Below are positions 5,544 through 6,443 of a DNA stretch of 6,443 nucleotides, one piece after another. The notes under the pieces were generated by a model. It was not told the origin of the DNA. It saw nothing but the letters and a program-made list of their open reading frames with translations, and made no database searches. The position numbers and the translations under genes are program-made. How positions within the stretch are numbered: the first letter of the stretch is position 1; every line of letters begins with the position of its first letter. The DNA comes from Sulfurovum sp. (lineage in GTDB: Bacteria; Campylobacterota; Campylobacteria; Campylobacterales; Sulfurovaceae): contig JALSTF010000211.1 in assembly GCA_026983895.1 (NCBI GenBank), forward strand, positions 1 through 6,443, written 5' to 3'.

Positions 5544-6443
5544 TTAGAACTCGTAGGCTACACCCAGTGTGGTCAGGATAGCCCCACCGCCATTGAATGA
5601 TCCTCCGTTGGCAAGAACAGGGTTGGCATTCACACCTTGCGGTATGCTGACAGGGTCTTTACTGTCAACCAGCAATGCCGCACCCCAGGAGAGGTTTTCA
5701 GTCTGCTGATATCTAAATCCCATAGAAAAGACTTTCGCATCACTGTCCGGAAGTTCAAAACCGAGATGTGCAACGGGAACCGGTGTTTCGTCAATGGCAA
5801 GACCCATCATCATTGTTATTTTATCCATGACTATCGTTGCCCCCAGCCTGAACGTATTGGTATCCTGCCAGTTTTTAAGCGTAACCGGCAAATTCGTATG
5901 GGTAAATTCCAGATTCTTGTAGGTTGACCAGAATGTTCTTTCATACACTGCTTCCAAAGTAAATGTATCGCTCCATGTCTTTGAAACAGCAATGTTCAAG
6001 GCGGCGGGAAGAGGAACAGATACTCCCGCGTCACCTCTCACTGTTGTACCTGTGGGAGATCCTACCGGATACGTTATCGTTGCGGTTCCCTCTTCGTTAA
6101 GATCTACATTGGAACGGTATGTTGCTGCGATGGTCATATCCGGAGTCGGTTTATAACTGATCGCCAGATTGTATCCAAACTCCCAGGTATCCCCATCCAT
6201 ATCAACCCTGAACGGCATACCGATACCTCTGGCATCACTCTTCACCACACCTTCACTGTAAACCAGTCTCACCCCGCCCCCGATGGCAAGATTGTCCATC
6301 AGTTTGTATGAGACGGAAGGACTGAACTCAATGATTTTCAATGTGAATTCTTCTGCAAATGCTTTCTGATAGGGAGTATTCCATTTCTTGGTCAAACCTC
6401 CCGGAGCGGTCAAACTCACACCCCACCTGAAATCACCCATGGC
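5544..6443 (-). CDS. FadL/TodX (OMPP1) outer-membrane channel, 5' end outside window
   Basis: C-terminal ~299 residues of an outer-membrane beta-barrel that passes long-chain fatty acids or other hydrophobic molecules. The frame is open through the window edge (GCC at 6443-6441 before an internal ATG). The signal peptide, the N-terminal hatch and the first strands are therefore missing; full members are usually ~400-450 residues. Family marks include WGVSLTAPGGL near the visible start, EFSPSVSYKLMDNLAIGGGV, FGYNLAISYKPTPDMTIAATY with alternating aromatic/hydrophobic strands, SMGFRYQQTENLSWGAALL, and a C-terminal strand ending VAYEF with the terminal Phe needed for barrel insertion. No lipobox or periplasmic domain is seen in the visible part. 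Its stop is 1 nt before the acyl ligase ATG, a common uptake-plus-activation pairing. A TodX-like role in hydrocarbon uptake is possible. Confidence 0.9.
   Translation of the reverse strand, partial: AMGDFRWGVSLTAPGGLTKKWNTPYQKAFAEEFTLKIIEFSPSVSYKLMDNLAIGGGVRLVYSEGVVKSDARGIGMPFRVDMDGDTWEFGYNLAISYKPTPDMTIAATYRSNVDLNEEGTATITYPVGSPTGTTVRGDAGVSVPLPAALNIAVSKTWSDTFTLEAVYERTFWSTYKNLEFTHTNLPVTLKNWQDTNTFRLGATIVMDKITMMMGLAIDETPVPVAHLGFELPDSDAKVFSMGFRYQQTENLSWGAALLVDSKDPVSIPQGVNANPVLANGGSFNGGGAILTTLGVAYEF

Overview
The window looks like chromosomal DNA of a Gram-negative bacterium of moderate GC content (roughly mid-40% by eye). The outer-membrane FadL-type porin and the general style of the proteins fit a Campylobacterota-like lineage such as Sulfurovum or Sulfurimonas. 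That placement is an impression from protein style and was not tested. No tRNA, rRNA, CRISPR array, insertion sequence or phage gene is visible.

Layout: one plus-strand gene (about 1-491) encodes an Asn/Pro/Thr-rich low-complexity protein of unknown function. It ends at a rho-independent terminator (500-540). Everything else is on the minus strand and converges on that terminator. In transcription order the minus-strand genes are a FadL/TodX outer-membrane channel (5' end beyond the window, 6443-5544), a fatty-acyl-CoA/AMP ligase (5542-3986), NagA N-acetylglucosamine-6-phosphate deacetylase (about 3959-2835), a stand-alone glucose-type PTS EIIA (2831-2361), a 31-residue single-span membrane protein not seen by ordinary ORF calling (2364-2269), an OmpR-family response regulator (2225-1590) and its histidine kinase (1603-554). 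Gaps are 1 nt, 26 nt, 3 nt, a 4-nt overlap, 43 nt and a 14-nt overlap, so this is probably one operon or two nested ones.

How the genes may work together: FadL plus the acyl-CoA ligase is a classic module for taking up and activating hydrophobic carboxylic acids. NagA plus EIIA is an amino-sugar/PTS module. Their fusion into one unit, followed by a two-component system, suggests coordinated scavenging of envelope-derived lipid and amino sugar, but this is inference.

Main points for a second look: (1) nagA has its complete family N-terminus and a well-placed Shine-Dalgarno, but the codon at the expected start is ATA, overlapping the stop of a 6-codon mini-ORF. (2) A tiny membrane-protein gene overlaps the EIIA stop and has the best ribosome binding site in the window. 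(3) A direct repeat with 11-bp period sits just upstream of a -10 box in front of the response regulator, consistent with autoregulation and a nearly leaderless mRNA.
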